A DNA stretch of 64,000 bases from Prorocentrum cordatum (GCA_963575745.1 CAUYUJ010008091.1:164530-228529), one strand, 5' to 3'. Positions 10,801 to 22,139 are shown, counted from the first letter of the stretch. Numbers and translations: made by a program. Notes: generated from the letters alone by a model not told the origin.

Positions 10801-11627
10801 CAGCGAGTCGGAATTTAACGGCTGCCCCGTGAGTGGGCAGCTGGAGCGAGCCACGTCCCCACCACGGCCTCAACGAATTATAGTCATTAGGCGGACACAC
10901 CTCGTCAGATTCTCACTAGCATATAGTCCACTGACTCTAGTTGTAAAACAGTGTGTGATATCCATTGGCTTCTTTTATTGAGTTTGAATTGTCATTTTGC
11001 TTTCGAATTTACATGTGTCTCACATCGCAAGGAGGAGAATGTTTCGCCGACTGCCCGCCCCTAGCACTGCACGAGTCTGGCAGAAAGGCACGCCAGTTGG
11101 ACGGCATAAGGCTCCCACGAGAAGCTAACAAGACGTCCAAGACCGCCCATCTCCGCCAAAGGCGATCCCAGCCCACTCCAGGGTCTTCCAAAACTGCCCG
11201 AAGGCCCAAGACCCCTTCAGTTTGCCACAAGTCATACTCCTGGCAGGCCTCAACAACTATTCAACGGACCCAATTAAAACGAACAACAAGCTGTGCCACC
11301 TATGTGACGGCTTTCTCAGCCAAACCGTAAGAGATTCAAGTTCTACACGCTCCGTAAATACGACACCTCTTCCACTGGGGAAGCGAGCCTCTACATGAGA
11401 GTACGGCCCTCCGGGATGAAGGAAGGAGACATGCGCCGCATGCTACGGCCCCCCTGGGGAAGACAGACACGGCCACCACCAACCACGGCATTTTCGAGCC
11501 TGCGGCAAAATCGTGACACGTGCTGCGGACCCCTGGAGGCCGTCACAGATGACGGCCCGCGGTTCTCGGAAGACCACCGCGCGGAAGGACGCGATGGCAC
11601 GGCCGGCGGCAGTTGCCACAGGCACCT
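10801..11627. other. Unique, AT-richer intergenic DNA
   Basis: No gene recognised. About 10900-11030 is unusually AT-rich for the region. Confidence 0.4.
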
Positions 11628-11712
11628 GGATAGCCGCAGGCCACGGCGGCGCCGTCGCTCCTGAGCAGGACGGTGTGGAACCCTCCAGCAGCAAGCATCA
11701 GCAAGAATCGGG
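11628..11712 (-). pseudogene. Stray single RCC1-like unit
   Basis: Minus-strand translation gives AAGGFHTVLLRSDGAAVACG, and about 65 bases are nearly identical to the units in the 8698-9823 exon. Only one unit is present and no flanking unit continues. It could be an upstream exon of that gene (it lies 5' of it on the same strand) or a decayed copy. The frame remains open on both sides, but the neighbouring residues are low-complexity. Confidence 0.65.
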
Positions 11713-13150
11713 GGCCGCCCTGGTGCCGGATGCCGGCGACGGGGGCCCCGCACCCGAGCCAGAAGCGGCCGCGCGAGGGACCGCCGGCAGGCGCAGCCCG
11801 CGGACGGGGGCGGGCGAGCGGAACGGGGCCCGATGGCGCGGATGCGCAGAAGGCGCGGATGGCAAGCTCGTGCCGTGGCGACGTCGGCGCTGCCTTCTGA
11901 CGCCGCGCGGACGACTCGACCTGGAGCGCCCGCGGCTTCCCGAGAGCGCTGATCGCGCGGGTGGCGTCGGCCGACGCCGGGCCACTGGCGGCCCGCATCC
12001 TGGAACGCCCGCGCGGGGGCTCACGTCCGCGTCGGCACTGCGCGAACCTGCGCCCGGGGGCCATTCGGCGCCGACCCGAGGCATGCGCGCGGGCATCCGA
12101 CAGTGTATGGTTGCAGTTGCACCGAGCATTCGAACAGCTCCTGTCTTCGCCGTGGCCCAGCAGGTCTTTTTTTTTTTGGACCCATAGTGGCTCAGGAGGC
12201 TCCAGGGGGTCCCAGTTGAAGGCGGTCGACTCCTTGGTCGAGCAGTCCGAGGACACCGTGGCGAGGGGGGGGGCCCACTGTCCGTGGGGAGCGCCTGCCT
12301 GCCGAATGGCAAGCAGGGCAAGAGACAGGCCGTGGCCCAGCAGGTCTTCGGCGGCTTCGGTCAATCTGGCCGCCATCTGGCCCAGTGTCCTAGCCCCCCT
12401 GCAGGCTCACGGGGCAGCGCACGCGAGGTTGGCTCAGCGCTTGCTCAGGTTAAAGTCGAAAGCTGGACGAGGCTTCTTAGGAAAGCCTCTTCAGAACTCT
12501 CAGGATAGCCTCTTCTTAACCATAACCCCGGCCGGGAGACAACGTTCGGCGAGACTGGCTCAGGGGGAAAGCGATCAACCTGGAATCAGCGATGCATTGT
12601 CGATGGATCGGCCATGAGCCTTTTATAGCGAATACGCACGGTCCCGGGCGGGGTGGGAAAGCAGGCCCCGAACGGCGATGAGTGGGCGACGGGGAGTCGA
12701 TGCGTTGCCCTCTGAGCCCATCGCCGCCTGACGCTGCCCCTGGTTGGCTGCAGGTCGCCAAAAGCACCGCCTGTTGCCTGCAGCACAGGACGAGACAGGC
12801 GGCGCCGCTTCGGGATCGCGAGGGCACCGCACGCCCCTCCCTGCCTCGGGCGCTTGTTGACGGGGGGGGGGAGAAATTAACGAACGCGCCTCGAGCTTAC
12901 CCCCACCCCTGAGATTGATGAGCCCAAGGCGATGGCAATCTCGGGGACGCGCCCGCAGATGGAGGGGATCCCTCGGATCGGCACCGAGAGGCGGTGATAC
13001 CAGTGATAGGGATCGGGGGATGCTCCAGGCTGGCAACGAGAGGGGTCGGGGGAGGACCCGCGCGCCTCTCCACCACCTGTCGGGCCCGCGGTGGCAATCC
13101 AGCCGCCACTCAGAGCCGCTCTGGGGCCATCCTCCTGCAATCCTAGGAAG
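11713..13150. other. GC-rich intergenic DNA, nothing recognised
   Basis: A T-run lies at about 12167-12177. A ~20 bp phrase (GTGGCCCAGCAGGTCTT) occurs twice (about 12150 and 12332). No gene supported. Confidence 0.4.
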
Positions 13151-13304
13151 GCACCAACTATACACCAACACCGATCCTGGCCAGGATCACCCTGGGCCCA
13201 GGATCGGTGCATACGCCCTCCTGCCTTGCGCAAGAAGGCATATACACCGATCCTGGTCCCAGGCTGATCCTGGGCCAGGATCGGTGTTGGTGTACAGTTG
13301 GTGC
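13151..13304. repeat. Fold-back element, family A copy 2
   Basis: The left arm GCACCAACTATACACCAACA... (38 nt) pairs with the right arm ending ...GTTGGTGTACAGTTGGTGC with one mismatch and one indel. The centre retains the CGCCCTCCTG...AAGGC hairpin with flanking GTATAC/TATACAC-like boxes. Confidence 0.92.
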
Positions 13305-13454
13305 CCTCCGAAATCCCCCGCGCCGAGCGCCCGCTCCCCGACCCAGATCCCTCCGGCATGTCACATGTGTCCTTCGTGCGCGGATACCGCGGCACTCCCC
13401 CGGCCGACCCGGGAGAGCCGCAAGACATCGTGGCCGCAGACTCTTCCAGGATGG

Positions 13455-13622
13455 CCGGTCGAAGGATTGCAAAACCGAAGGATTGCAAAAAAACGAAGGA
13501 TTGCAAAAAAACGAAGGATTGCAAAAACGAAGGGTTTTTTGCAATCCTTCGTTTTTTTTTATTTTTTTTTTGCAATCCTTGGTTTTTGTTGCAATCCTTC
13601 GGTTTTTTTGCAATCCTTCGGC
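13455..13622. repeat. Palindromic array of CGAAGGATTGCAAAA units
   Basis: At least four forward copies of a ~15-19 bp unit (GAAGGATTGCAAAA plus an A-run) are followed by four inverted copies (TTTTGCAATCCTTCG), with a T-rich centre at about 13545-13570. The whole block can fold on itself in many registers. Confidence 0.95.
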
Positions 13623-13671
13623 TCGTCAAAAAACGGATCGGGGATGACGCACGGGCTCTGGTCGGGAGCGG

Positions 13672-13862
13672 CCAAGAGGGGGGTGTCCAAGAGGGGGGGG
13701 GGTGCAAGTCATGGCCGGCGGCGTGTGCGCGGCCCAGCGGGGGGGCCGGGACCGCATTGAAATAAGAAGAGGCTCCATGAAGTCTGCGGAAATATCATGC
13801 CCCGCGCCATGATATCCACCCCCCCCCCTAGTCATCACCCCCCTCTTTCCCGCCCCCGAGCA
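13672..13862. repeat. Fold-back element, family C copy 1
   Basis: The left AAGAGGGGGGTG...GGGGGGGG...TCATGGC pairs with the right CATGATATCCACCCCCCCC...CACCCCCCTCTT. It is homologous, arm and loop included, to 42022-42230 (shared CATGGCCGGCGGC, TGCGCGGCCCAG, CCATGAA-TCTGC blocks). Confidence 0.8.
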
Positions 13863-14029
13863 AACTCTTCCGAGATGTCCGATACGGGCTCGTCAGAACA
13901 CGGCTCGGGGATGACGCGCCGGCTCCGGAGAGGGGGTCGAGACCTCCAGGGGTCGCAACGGCAACATCTCACCAGCAGATAGGCCCTGCAGAACACCAAA
14001 GCTGCATGACGAGACACGCAGTCGGCACG

Positions 14030-14490
14030 CCATGGCACGGCAGCGTACTTTCGCACTCGGGGCAAACAGAACCGACGGGGCAAGTGCCTCGCACTCTGAG
14101 AACCAGACGCGGCACGGCAGGGCACCTTGCCCGCACCCTCGACACCGAGCACGACACGGCACGGCACGCGGGCACCGCACAGCGCGGCAGCTCCTCCGCA
14201 CCCTCGACGCCGAGCACGGCACGGCATGGCACGGAACGCGGGCATGGAACGGCACGGCCGCTGCCTCGGGCCCTCCGACCCTCGCACGGCACCGAGCACG
14301 GCGACCTCCCCGCACTCTCGGAGCCGCGCAGGGCACGGCACGGCGCGGCACGCGGGCGCGGCATGGCGACCCCTTCGCCCCCTCGCGAGGGCACGGCGCG
14401 GCACGGCGGCTTCCCTCGGCACCGAGCGGGGCACGGCGCGGCGCGCCGCGCCGGGCACGGCACGGCACGCGGGCGGCACCGCTGCGGCGG
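14030..14490. repeat. GGCAC-rich minisatellite
   Basis: Irregular GGCACGGCACGG / CACGCGGGC units over ~450 bp. Arg/Ala/His-rich open frames in all phases are repeat artefacts. Confidence 0.85.
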
Positions 14491-14731
14491 TCTGGCTGCG
14501 AGCACCTCCTCTGCCCTCCTCTTCATCTCTCTCTCCCCCCCTCTCTGCTGGGAGCTGGAGGGGACGAGGGAGGCGGTGGTGGTGGTGTAGACGCTTCGGC
14601 CCCGTGGGAACCCCCTTTCGCCCTCCAAGAGCCGAGATGCCTCACAGCATTCGCTGTGTGGGGGGCAAAAACCACACACAGAACGTCCAGGGTCGGACCG
14701 CGGACAGATTCCCCGTCTTTCGGGCGGATGT

Positions 14732-14874
14732 CAATGGGGGGTGACCCACTTGGGGGGTGCAGAAAAAAGGGCGTCGAAGGGCCCTCGAGGGCCCTTTCGG
14801 GCACCAGCTGGCTCCAAAAAAGGTGCCCTGAAAGGGCCCCGTCCTTCACCCCCCATTTGGGTCAACCCCCATTG
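14732..14874. repeat. Fold-back element
   Basis: The left CAATGGGGGGTGACCCACTT pairs with the right CCATTTGGGTCAACCCCCATTG. Inner GGGCACC...GGTGCCC and AAGGGCCC...GGGCCCC blocks continue the stem. Confidence 0.85.
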
Positions 14875-14897
14875 CCACACGCCCGAGTCCTTCCCTT

Positions 14898-15062
14898 GTG
14901 AAGGGAAACTGGGACACACAAATAGATACACACAACTAAAAGGATCCCCCTATATTTTCCCATATTTTCTGGGCTTTTGTCTTCCCCCCCACTTCCCATA
15001 TTTTCCTATATTTTCGGGGGAATCGACGATTAATTGTGTCTGTGTGTTTTCTCCCCTCCTGA
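14898..15062. repeat. Dispersed ~155 bp CATATTTTC element, copy
   Basis: GGGACACACAAAT at the left and TGTGTCTGTGTGTTTTCTCCC at the right form imperfect inverted ends. Inside, CCCATATTTTC...TTTTCTGGG occurs twice around GTCTTCCCCCCC. Other good copies are at 33632-33788, 36924-37080 and 61849-62014. Confidence 0.92.
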
Positions 15063-15338
15063 GTTTTGGACCAGCCTCTCACCCGGTGTGTCGTTTGCTG
15101 CTGGCCCTGCCGTGCCCGGAGGCGGCCCTCGGAGGCCGAAAGCGGCGGCACGCCGCCGCCTTGACGTGCTGAGGCATTTGGAGGTCTAGGTCCTCCGGAA
15201 TCTCCGGAGGACCCCTGCAGCCTCCTGAAATACGGAGAGGCCCCCAAAGTTAAGTCGGGCGTGTCCCCCTACAGCGGGATTTTCGACGAGCCAAAGAACT
15301 CTCAAAACAACTCCAAAGGTGTCAAGCATTGAACAGCG
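15063..15338. other. Intergenic
   Basis: Nothing recognised. Confidence 0.3.
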
Positions 15339-15374
<36 letters not shown>

Positions 15375-15407
15375 CCAACACCAACAAGAACAACAGCAGC
15401 AGCAACA

Positions 15408-15438
<31 letters not shown>

Positions 15439-15456
15439 CAACAACAACAACAACAA
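15339..15456. repeat. (CAA)n / (CAG)n microsatellite
   Basis: CAACAA with an inner CAG-rich block. Asn/Gln/Ser-rich frames follow from it. Confidence 0.95.
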
Positions 15457-16253
15457 TCATTTTACCCGAACGCGTGGTGTTCTCCCCAGTGCCAGGGTTT
15501 TCATACGACACCAGGCAATACCCCCACTTCGTGGGGGGGCATTACAAGCTCTACCAAATATCCAAACGACTCTTCGCGACCACCCAAACCCAGCTTCCCG
15601 CCCTATGACGTTGGGACACTTCACTTCGTGGCGTGCGGACGACCGTGGCTACTACACTGGCGTGGGTACACATGCGCGGTGCTAAAATTCTTAAGAACCC
15701 AATGGTTTTTGGAGATTTCGGCGTGCGCGCGCAAAAAACGAATGTGTCCCGCATGGTATTATTTGACAGGGATGATGGCCCTGGCAGGTGCGCAACCGTT
15801 GTCGCAGAAGTTCGAAAAAGTTGCTCGCAAAAGCCCGTTTGACAGAAATGTTTAAAAAGTGTTGGGTTTCCTACGAATCCGCAAGAGCGCGCGGGATGAG
15901 ATTTTGACATTTTTTTGTTGAAAAACCATTGGTTTTTTGATGTTTTTATGTTAAAATCGCTCCGAACACTAAGCTTTTGGAAGGATTTCGTCTTGCGCGC
16001 GCGAATGTCCACTTTACCTTATTTTTTGCAAGGGATTCTTGAAATTTGATTATATTAGAACAAGAAATGTCATTTTATAGTGTTTTTTGCAAGGGAAACG
16101 GATTACAACAAAACAACCGGATCTTGATCACATCGTATTACCTGAGGCTTCCTCACGAAAATGATGAAAATGTAGCTGCGGCCTAGGCGGCGCAGGGGGG
16201 CCGTGCACCAGGGGCCCCAACAATAATTATTCTTTAGAATTAATAATGTTCAA
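15457..16253. other. AT-richer unique DNA with relics of the 48-50 kb repeat
   Basis: About 15715-15770 (ATTTCGGCGTGCGCGCG, then CCGCATGGTATTATTTGACA) matches the motif pair at 48905-48961, so it belongs to that dispersed family. No gene seen. Confidence 0.5.
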
Positions 16254-16366
16254 CAACCACAACCACAACCACAACCACAACCACAACCACAACCACAACC
16301 ACCAACAACCACAACAGCAACAACAACAACAACAACAGCAGCAGCAGCAACAACAACAACAAAACT
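16254..16366. repeat. (CAACCA)n then (CAA)n/(CAG)n microsatellite
   Basis: Hexamer CAACCA repeated about nine times, then CAACAA and CAG units. Confidence 0.95.
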
Positions 16367-16397
16367 GAAAAAAGAATTCCCAGACTATTTGTCTATG

Positions 16398-16436
16398 TTT
16401 GAATATTCCTCCTATAGAGGGACGGGCCCGACTTCA
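16398..16436. repeat. Short dispersed repeat shared with 42533-42571
   Basis: TTGAATATTCCTCCTATAGA then GGGAC..GCCCGACTT; the second copy differs at a few bases. At 42.4-42.6 kb the same phrase is half of a small fold-back. Confidence 0.8.
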
Positions 16437-16479
16437 CCCCAGAGGTGGACGAATTAGTAGGCCCTGGAAACGACAAGGC

Positions 16480-16640
16480 AATTTTTTACCGGTTTCCTTC
16501 TGCCGTTTCTGTTGCCGGTTCCGTAGCCGTTTTCTTGCCGGTTTCGTCGCAATTGTTGTTTCGGTTTCTGGTCCCAATTTCAATCCCGGAGCCGTTCTTT
16601 TGCAGTTTCCAGTCGCCGTGTTTCTGCCAACTCCATTTTC
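16480..16640. repeat. Degenerate GCCGGTTTC minisatellite
   Basis: Repeated TGCCGTTTC / GCCGGTTTC / GCCGTTTTC phrases, irregular spacing. Confidence 0.6.
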
Positions 16641-16732
16641 GACACGCTCCTTCGCAAACGGTGAAAACGTGCGAAAATACAGAAACAGCCCTGACCATAT
16701 TACCGCCATAATTGAAACGTACGCACTGCCTG

Positions 16733-16800
16733 TGTAATATGTATATACAGATGCAAACACACACATCTATATGTATATACATATACATATACATATAGAG
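16733..16800. repeat. (TATACA)n AT-rich microsatellite
   Basis: ATGTATATACATATACATAT-type alternating tract. Confidence 0.85.
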
Positions 16801-17044
16801 CACTCTACGTGTGAAAACAAAAAACAGCAAGTCGGCCCAGATCAGCCCGAGGGATTTGGGGCATGGGGCCCTCGCCTCCTTGCCCATGGGCGAAAATTTC
16901 GGCCGAATCGTTTTCGTCCCTGCTGTGGTTTCGGGCTCCGCGGAAACCGAAACGACTGCCCCAGAGGGCCCCGACGCCACGAACAAATACAACATCTCAA
17001 AGAATCACGACCGGAGCCGTAAGCCTCATCTTTCTGCTGCACAT

Positions 17045-17090
17045 TCCGAGCCGGGTTGATCTCAGACGGCCCTGGGGCCCGAAACTCGGC
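17045..17090. repeat. Dispersed repeat phrase shared with 29962-30010 and 60475-60520
   Basis: GAGCCGGGTTGATCTC...GGCCCTGGGGCCCGAAACT here matches GAGCCGGATCGATCTG...GGTCCCGGAGTCCCGAACT at 60475, and is reverse-complementary at 29962-30010. Confidence 0.7.
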
Positions 17091-17217
17091 GAAGAGAAGC
17101 ACCTCGTGGCAACAGCTGCAACGCCCAGACCTGATTGTCCTCTCCTGGGGCCGAGAGCGGTCGGTGATGGTGGTGGCTCTGGAGCCATCCCCGCGGTGGC
17201 CAGTCCGCTCCTCCGCC

Positions 17218-17480
17218 TCCTTCAGTCATCCTTCCCTCCTCCTCCCTTCTCCCTCCTCCCCCCGCCACCACCACCTCCTCCTCCTCCTCCTCCTCCTCCT
17301 CCTCCTCCTCCTCCTCCTCCTCCTCCTCCTCCTCCTCCCCCTCCTCTTCCTCCCCTCTCCTCGTCCTCCCCCCGCCACCTCCTCCTCCTCCTCCTCCTCC
17401 TCCTCCTCCTCCTCCTCCTCCTCCTCCTCCTATCCCCCTCCACTTCCTCATCCCCCCGCCTCCTCCGCCTCCTCCTCCAG
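17218..17480. repeat. (CTC)n microsatellite
   Basis: Long CTC/CCT tracts with CCC and TTC variants. Pro/Ser/Leu or Glu/Gly-rich frames are artefacts. Confidence 0.95.
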
Positions 17481-17639
17481 CGGGATCCCACCAACGCAGC
17501 AGCCCCAGCTGTGGCTGAGCAGGGCCACTCTTGGGCCAACCAGGCCAGGGGAGCTTGGGAGATAGCCCAGCCTCGACCTCCACAAAGACCTTCACGAGGG
17601 AGTCTTCCTCCCCCTCCACCTCCATGCTTCCTCCTCCGG

Positions 17640-17775
17640 GAAACCAAAAGGCAACAATACCGCTACTCCCTGGACCTCTCCCGGGGTGCGTTCTGACCAG
17701 GATTTCGAGGCGAATCCAGCGGTGGCGACGAGGGCCCCCCAAGGTGCCCAAAAAGGGAGCCTACGAGGGAAGGGT
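17640..17775. repeat. Dispersed repeat copy (GACCAGGATTTCGAGGCGAA phrase)
   Basis: The block with CTCCCTGGACCTCTCCCGG, GACCAGGAT-TCGAGGCG and GTGGCGACGAGGGCCC recurs at 44548-44635 and 60315-60400, and more weakly at 45800-45875. Confidence 0.75.
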
Positions 17776-17976
17776 AGCAGTATGAAGATCCTTTTTCTCC
17801 TCAGATCCTCCTCGCCCTCCTCCAGATCTCAGGGCTCGCACGGCGGTGTGCGCGGCGCGCGGGGCTCCGGGGCCGGGCCTCGGCGGCGGCCGCGGCGGCG
17901 GCACGTGGCGGGCGCCAGCTCTTGGACGAGCCAGTGCCGCGGAGCCGCTCCACCTGTCGCGGGGCAGGGGGGTCCT

Positions 17977-18044
17977 TCTTCTTCTCCTCCTCCTCCCTCC
18001 TCCTCCTCCTCCTCCTCCTCCTCCTCCTCCTCCTCCTCCTCCTC
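17977..18044. repeat. (CTC)n tract ending at the assembly gap
   Basis: Pure CTC triplets up to the first N; the gap is probably unresolved repeat. Confidence 0.95.
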
Positions 18045-18144
18045 NNNNNNNNNNNNNNNNNNNNNNNNNNNNNNNNNNNNNNNNNNNNNNNNNNNNNNNN
18101 NNNNNNNNNNNNNNNNNNNNNNNNNNNNNNNNNNNNNNNNNNNN
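18045..18144. other. Assembly gap (100 N)
   Basis: Exactly 100 Ns, a conventional scaffold gap of unknown true size, flanked by CTC repeat on both sides. Confidence 0.99.
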
Positions 18145-18149
18145 CTCCT

Positions 18150-18278
18150 CCTGTTCGTCCTCCTCCTCCGCCTCCTCCTCCGCCTCCTCCTCCTCCTCCT
18201 CATCCTCCTCCTCATCATCACCATCGTCACCATCACCAGCAGCATCATCAGCATCATCATCAGCACCATCAGCATCAG

Positions 18279-18319
<41 letters not shown>

Positions 18320-18320
18320 G

Positions 18321-18368
<48 letters not shown>

Positions 18369-20130
18369 CATCCTCCTCCTCATCATCATCATCATCATCA
18401 TCATCATCCGCATCAACATCAGCATCAGCATCAGCATGATCAGCATCATCAGCATCATCATCGCCAACATCATCACCATAATCATCAGCAGCAGCATCAT
18501 CATCATCATCAGCATCAACAGCATCATCAGCATCATCAGCAATAACATCGGCATCATCATCACCGTCATCATCAACAGCCTCATCATCAGCATCATCAGC
18601 ATCAAAATAATCATCAGCATCATCAGCATCATCATCATCAGCATCATCGTCATCATCTTCATCATCACCATCACAGGCATCATCATGATAACGAGCATCA
18701 TCATCAACAGCAACGTCATCATCAGCATCATCAGCATCATCTGATTCGTCGTTAGCATCAGCATCAGCATCACCATCCTCATCAGCATCAGTATTAGCAT
18801 CAGCAGCACCATCATCAGCAGCATAATCATCAGCATCATCAGCCGTAGCATCGTCATCAGCATCATCAGCAGCATCGGCATCAACATCATCATCAGCAGC
18901 AGCAGCAACATCAGCATCATCATCTGCAGCATCATCATCGTCAGCGTCACTATCAGCATCATCAGCAGCACCATCTTCTTCTTTTCTATAGATGAAAGAT
19001 AAATATCCTCACCTCGTCTTCTCCCTCCTCCTTCCCATCCCCCTCGTCATCATCACCATCATCGTCATCATCAACAGTAGCATCAGCATCAGCAACATCA
19101 GCATCATCATCAGCAGCATCATCATCCGCAACAGCAGCAGCAGCATCAACATCCTCCTACTCGTCCTCTTCTTCCGTCTCCTCCTCCTCCTCCTTCTCGA
19201 TTCCGCTCGATGGCGGCATGAGATGTCGTTCCTCCTCCTCCTCCTCCTCCTCCTCCTCCTCCTCACCCGCCTCCTTCCCCTCCTCACTCGCATCCTCCTC
19301 CTCCTCCTACTCCGCAGCAGCAGCCGCCTCCTTCTTATCGTCCGTCTCCTTCTCCTCTTCATTCTCCCCCGCCTCCACCTGCTCCTCCTCCGCATCCTCA
19401 TCCTCCTCCTCCGCATCATGATCCTCATTATCCTCCTCCTCCTGAACCATCTCCTCAAAATCAACATCCCTATCCTCCTCCTTATCCTGCTCCTTCTCCT
19501 CCTTCCTCTCCTCCTCCTCCTCCTCATCCTCCTCTTCTCCGCTCCTTTTCCTCCTCTCGCTCCTCATCCTCCTCCTCCCCCATCGGCTCTCCTCCTTCCG
19601 TCCTCCTCCTTCATCTCCTCCATCTATGCATCCTCCTCCTCTTCCGCCTCCTTTCTCCTCATCCTTCTCCCTCCTCTCCGCATCTCTCCATCCTCCTCCT
19701 CACTCCTCCTCCCTCATCCTTTTCCTCCTCTCCTCCTTGTATTCCTACTCCTCCTCACTCTCCTCCATCCTCCCCTCCTCCTCCTCTTCCTCAACCCTCT
19801 ACTCATTCTCCTCCTCGTCTTTACCTCCTCCTCCCACTCCTCCTCCTCTCCTCCTTCTCATTCACTTCTCAACCCCCATCTTCCTTCTCCTCCTCGGCTC
19901 GACACGATGACGGCATGAGATTCCTCTTCTCCTCCTCTTCCTTCTCCTTGTCCTCTTTCTCCTCATCCTCGTCCTCCTCCTCCTCCGCCTCCTCCTCCTC
20001 ATCCTCCTCCTCATCCCCATCCATCTCCACATCCTCCTCACTCCTCTTCCTCCTCACTTCTCGCTCCCCAATCCTCGCTCCTCACTCCTCCTCCTCCTCC
20101 TCCTCCTGCTCCTCCTCCTCTTCCTCCCCC
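18150..20130. repeat. Duplicated triplet-rich block, copy 1
   Basis: Opens with CTC units, then ~750 bp of CAT/CAG-rich triplets (18207-18985), a short unique phrase (AGATGAAAGATAAATATCCTC at ~18990), then CTC-rich DNA. Nearly identical to 22140-24150, except that about 19510-19885 is replaced by different CTC-rich sequence. The phrase CGGCATGAGAT recurs at ~19215 and ~19908. Confidence 0.93.
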
Positions 20131-20480
20131 TCCCCGTAATCCTCCTCCTCCTCCTTCTCCTCCTCCTCCTCGTCCTACTCTTTCTCCACAATTACACAAT
20201 ATGAATACTACTCTCCTCTTTCCCCTGGTGACCCAAGAAATATCCGGCCTTCCTCCGCGTAGTGTTTGATACACCGGATTCCTGGGAAACGGGCTTTCGG
20301 TTTGTTTTTTTTCCGAACCATCCTGTGGTTCTGGGTCCTCGTCTTGAACCTTATGAACAACTTCTCCCTGTCGCACCCCGAGGCCAGCTTTCAGATCGGG
20401 CCGGGCGTGTCGCTTGAAACTTCCTCACCACTGATGGCTCTGAAGCTTCAAAGTCGGCAACAGCTAGACAGATGGAGGTC
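20131..20480. other. Intergenic between triplet blocks
   Basis: CTC-rich, then unique from about 20190. No gene recognised. Confidence 0.4.
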
Positions 20481-20484
20481 GGGT

Positions 20485-20812
20485 CGTTTTCAAAATGTGG
20501 CTCTCGCCTTAGCGCCGCGCACAATCGTGTTCAATAAAATGCAAGAGTTTCACAGATTGGCAACGACCCGTTTCCAAAATGTGTCTCTCGCCTCAGCACC
20601 GCGCACATTCGTTCTGAACGTTCGCAAGAGTTTCACATATTGAGGGCGACCCGTTCTCAAAAAGTGGCTCTCGCTTTAGCGCCTCGCACATTCGTGTTTA
20701 ACACATTGCAAGAGCTTCACAGATTGAGGGCGGCTCCTTTTCAAAATGTGGCTCTCGCATCTGCATCGCGCACATTCGTTTACAATATTTGCAAGAGTTC
20801 CACGGATTCCCA
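20485..20812. repeat. 84-bp tandem repeat (four copies)
   Basis: Units start near 20485, 20569, 20652 and 20736, each with the phrase TTTCAAAATGTGGCTCTCGC...CGCACATTCGTGTT...GCAAGAG.TTCACAGATTG. The period is 84, 83 and 84. On the plus strand a 28-residue pattern (F-NVALA-APRTFVFN---EFHRL) appears, but the 83-bp step breaks the frame and a stop follows. Confidence 0.9.
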
Positions 20813-21125
20813 TGGCCAACGTACCAAGATATTGTATGTGGAAAGGGTTCAGAATCTTGCGGGCACAACTATTATGTTGAGTCGCGGAGTCGAAGTCCCA
20901 AGAATGGCTACCTGGCGCGATTCAGGATCGCCAAGACGCAACAGTCAGGTTGATCCATGGCGTTGGAATCCCGAGAACATGTTTGTTGCATGCTCAGGGT
21001 CTTCAAACGCTTGTCTTCGAACGGGGCAGTTCTTTCAATGCAAATGAACCGTTGCACGGGCCTGTGAAGCGTGAGCTTGGGAGGGTTCATTCCAACATCG
21101 TTGATGCCTCTTGGGTTTACACTGG
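20813..21125. other. Unique DNA, no gene recognised
   Basis: Less biased composition than its surroundings; open on the plus strand but unlike any family I know. Confidence 0.35.
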
Positions 21126-22139
21126 GCCTCCTACTATTCCTCCTCCTCCTCCGCCTCCTCCTAACTCCTCCGCCTCCTCTTCCCTCCCCCTCCTCCTCCT
21201 CCTCCTCCTCCTCCTCCTCCTCCTCCTCCTCCTCCTCCTCACTCCTTCTCGCTCGAGAGATCATCCTCCTTCTCGTCGTTCGTCGTCAACGTCGTCGTCG
21301 TCCTCCTCCTCCTACTCGTCCTCCTCCTCCTCCTCCTCCTCCCTCCCTCCTCCGCCTCACCTTCCCTCCTCCTCCTCTTCCGCCTCCTCATCTTCAGCCT
21401 CATCCTCATCCTCCGCTTCGTCCTCCTCCTCCTCCGCCTCTTCCGGCTCCTCCTCCATCTCGTCCTCCTCCTTCTTCTCCTCCTCCTCCTCCTCCTCCTC
21501 CTCCGCCTCTCCTCCTCCCCTCCTCCTCCTCCCCCTCCTCTTCTTCCTCCTTCTCCTCCTCCTGCTCCTCCTCTTCCGCCTCTCCTCAATCCTAACTCCT
21601 CCTCCCTCTCCTTCTTCCCTCCAGATCCTCCTACTTCTCTTCCTCCTCCTCCTCCTCCTCCTTCTCCTCCTCCCCCTCCTCCTCAGCCTCCTCTTCCTCC
21701 CCCTCCTCCTCCTCTTCCTCCTCCTCCTCCTCCTCCCTCCCTCCTTCCTTCACCTCCTCCGCCTCCACCTGTTCCTCCTGGTCCTCCTCCTCCTCCTTCC
21801 CCCCTCCTCCTCCTCCTCCTCCTCCTCCTCCTCCTCGCTCCTCCCTCCTCTCCTCGTCCTCCCTCCTCCTCTACTATTTCTTCCTTCTCCTCCTCCTCCT
21901 CCTCCTCTCCTCCCTCCTCCTCCTCCTCCTCCTCCTCCTCCTCCTCCTCCTCCTCCCTCCTCCTCGCCCCATCCTCCCCTCCTCCTCCTCCTCCTCCTCC
22001 TCCTCTCCTGCTCCTCCTCCTCCTCCCTCCTCCTCATGCATAGCTTCCCCATCCTACTCCTCCTTCGTCTCCTCTTCTGCCTCCTCTTCCTCTTCCTCCT
22101 CCTGTTCCGCCTCCTCCTCCGCCTCAGTCATGTGTCATT
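21126..22139. repeat. (CTC)n-rich block, ~1 kb
   Basis: CTC/CCT triplets with TTC, GCC, CGT variants and a short TCGTCG insert near 21275-21305. Confidence 0.93.

Noticed and set aside
13985-14900. Several overlapping Arg/Ala/His-rich frames on both strands
   Set aside because: All arise from a GGCAC minisatellite.
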